Positions 14,972 to 15,210 of a DNA stretch of 15,210 bases are shown piece by piece. Source of the stretch: JACPFJ01 sp041738275 (GTDB taxonomy: Bacteria; Desulfobacterota; Desulfuromonadia; Geobacterales; Pseudopelobacteraceae). The stretch's first letter is position 1. Every line of letters begins with the position of its first letter. The notes below the pieces were generated by a model. It saw only the letters and a program-made list of their open reading frames with translations, did not search any database and had not been told where the DNA came from. The DNA is taken from the NCBI GenBank assembly GCA_041738275.1, contig JBGSQD010000156.1, positions 1-15,210 on the forward strand. Reading direction: 5' to 3'. The translations under genes and the position numbers were made by a program.

Positions 14972-15040
14972 CCCGCCTCCGTGTTTGGCATAACATCCCG
15001 CTGGACAGAGCTTCATTCCCTCTGCTAAAATGGCCAGTTC

Positions 15041-15210
15041 ATGAAAATCAAACGCCTCGAAATATCAGGATTTAAATCCTTTGCCGATCGTGTTGTTTTG
15101 GACTTTCAGCAGGGGGTGACCGGTGTGGTCGGTCCCAACGGCTGCGGTAAATCCAATATCGTGGATGCCATCCGCTGGTGCATGGGGGAGCAGTCGGCCA
15201 AGAACCTGCG
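15041..15210 (+). CDS. smc: Chromosome segregation protein SMC (5' part, cut by window end)
   Basis: The first 56 codons of SMC, the ATPase of the bacterial condensin that organises and segregates chromosomes. The N-terminus MKIKRLEISGFKSFADR, followed by the P-loop GPNGCGKSN and VDAIRWCMGEQSAKNLR, is diagnostic of the SMC family head and separates it from RecN and SbcC. The start at 15041 fits the family N-terminus, but no strong Shine-Dalgarno sequence is seen before it. The remainder of the gene (coiled coil, hinge, C-terminal head) lies beyond the window. Confidence 0.93.
   Translation, partial: MKIKRLEISGFKSFADRVVLDFQQGVTGVVGPNGCGKSNIVDAIRWCMGEQSAKNL

Noticed and set aside
1..15210. CRISPR array, tRNA, rRNA, transposase or attachment sites
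   Set aside because: No regularly spaced repeats, tRNA cloverleaf, transposase motifs or flanking direct repeats were found by eye.

Overview
This window looks like chromosomal DNA from a Geobacter-like member of the Desulfuromonadia. That placement is inferred from the gene mix: a dCACHE/PAS/HisKA/REC/HPt hybrid kinase beside a CheY-type regulator fragment, orphan type IV pilus-type ATPases, an ABC-F protein, an Nfu-type Fe-S protein, smc, and GC-rich palindromic repeats of the 'GTAGGGGC...GCCCCTAC' kind. No rRNA, tRNA, CRISPR array, insertion sequence or prophage was seen.

Left part (1-4.5 kb): a terminator for an upstream off-window gene is followed by a hairpin that closes a leftward YkgJ-type CxxCxxxCC metal-binding protein. 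A rightward, translationally coupled signalling unit comes next. It consists of a 71-residue two-helix membrane protein, a 1162-residue hybrid histidine kinase (ATGA overlap), and, at another ATGA overlap, only the first ~16 recognisable codons of a receiver-type response regulator. The expected partner of the kinase's HPt domain has therefore been truncated.

Middle (4.5-9 kb): a PilB/GspE-like assembly ATPase with four MshEN-like N-terminal motifs, a macrodomain (YmdB-type) deacetylase, a helical protein of unknown function, and a leftward, more AT-rich AAA/DUF4143 ATPase that looks like an accessory insertion.

Right part (9-15.2 kb): an ABC-F translation factor whose coding sequence carries two GC-rich palindromic repeats in frame, one a 60-bp near-perfect palindrome and one degenerate. 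It is followed by a PilT-like retraction ATPase fused to a canonical-looking MshEN (cyclic-di-GMP-binding type) domain, aspartate ammonia-lyase, a stand-alone NifU C-terminal domain protein, a strong terminator, a small leftward hypothetical gene, and the first 56 codons of smc, cut by the window edge.

Working picture (inference): environmental signals enter through the dCACHE/PAS kinase, and two secretion/pilus-type motors that may sense cyclic-di-GMP lie nearby without any pilin, secretin or platform gene. No complete novel system is proven. The most unusual sequence-level observations are the in-frame palindromic repeats in the ABC-F gene, the truncated regulator, and the MshEN-PilT fusion.
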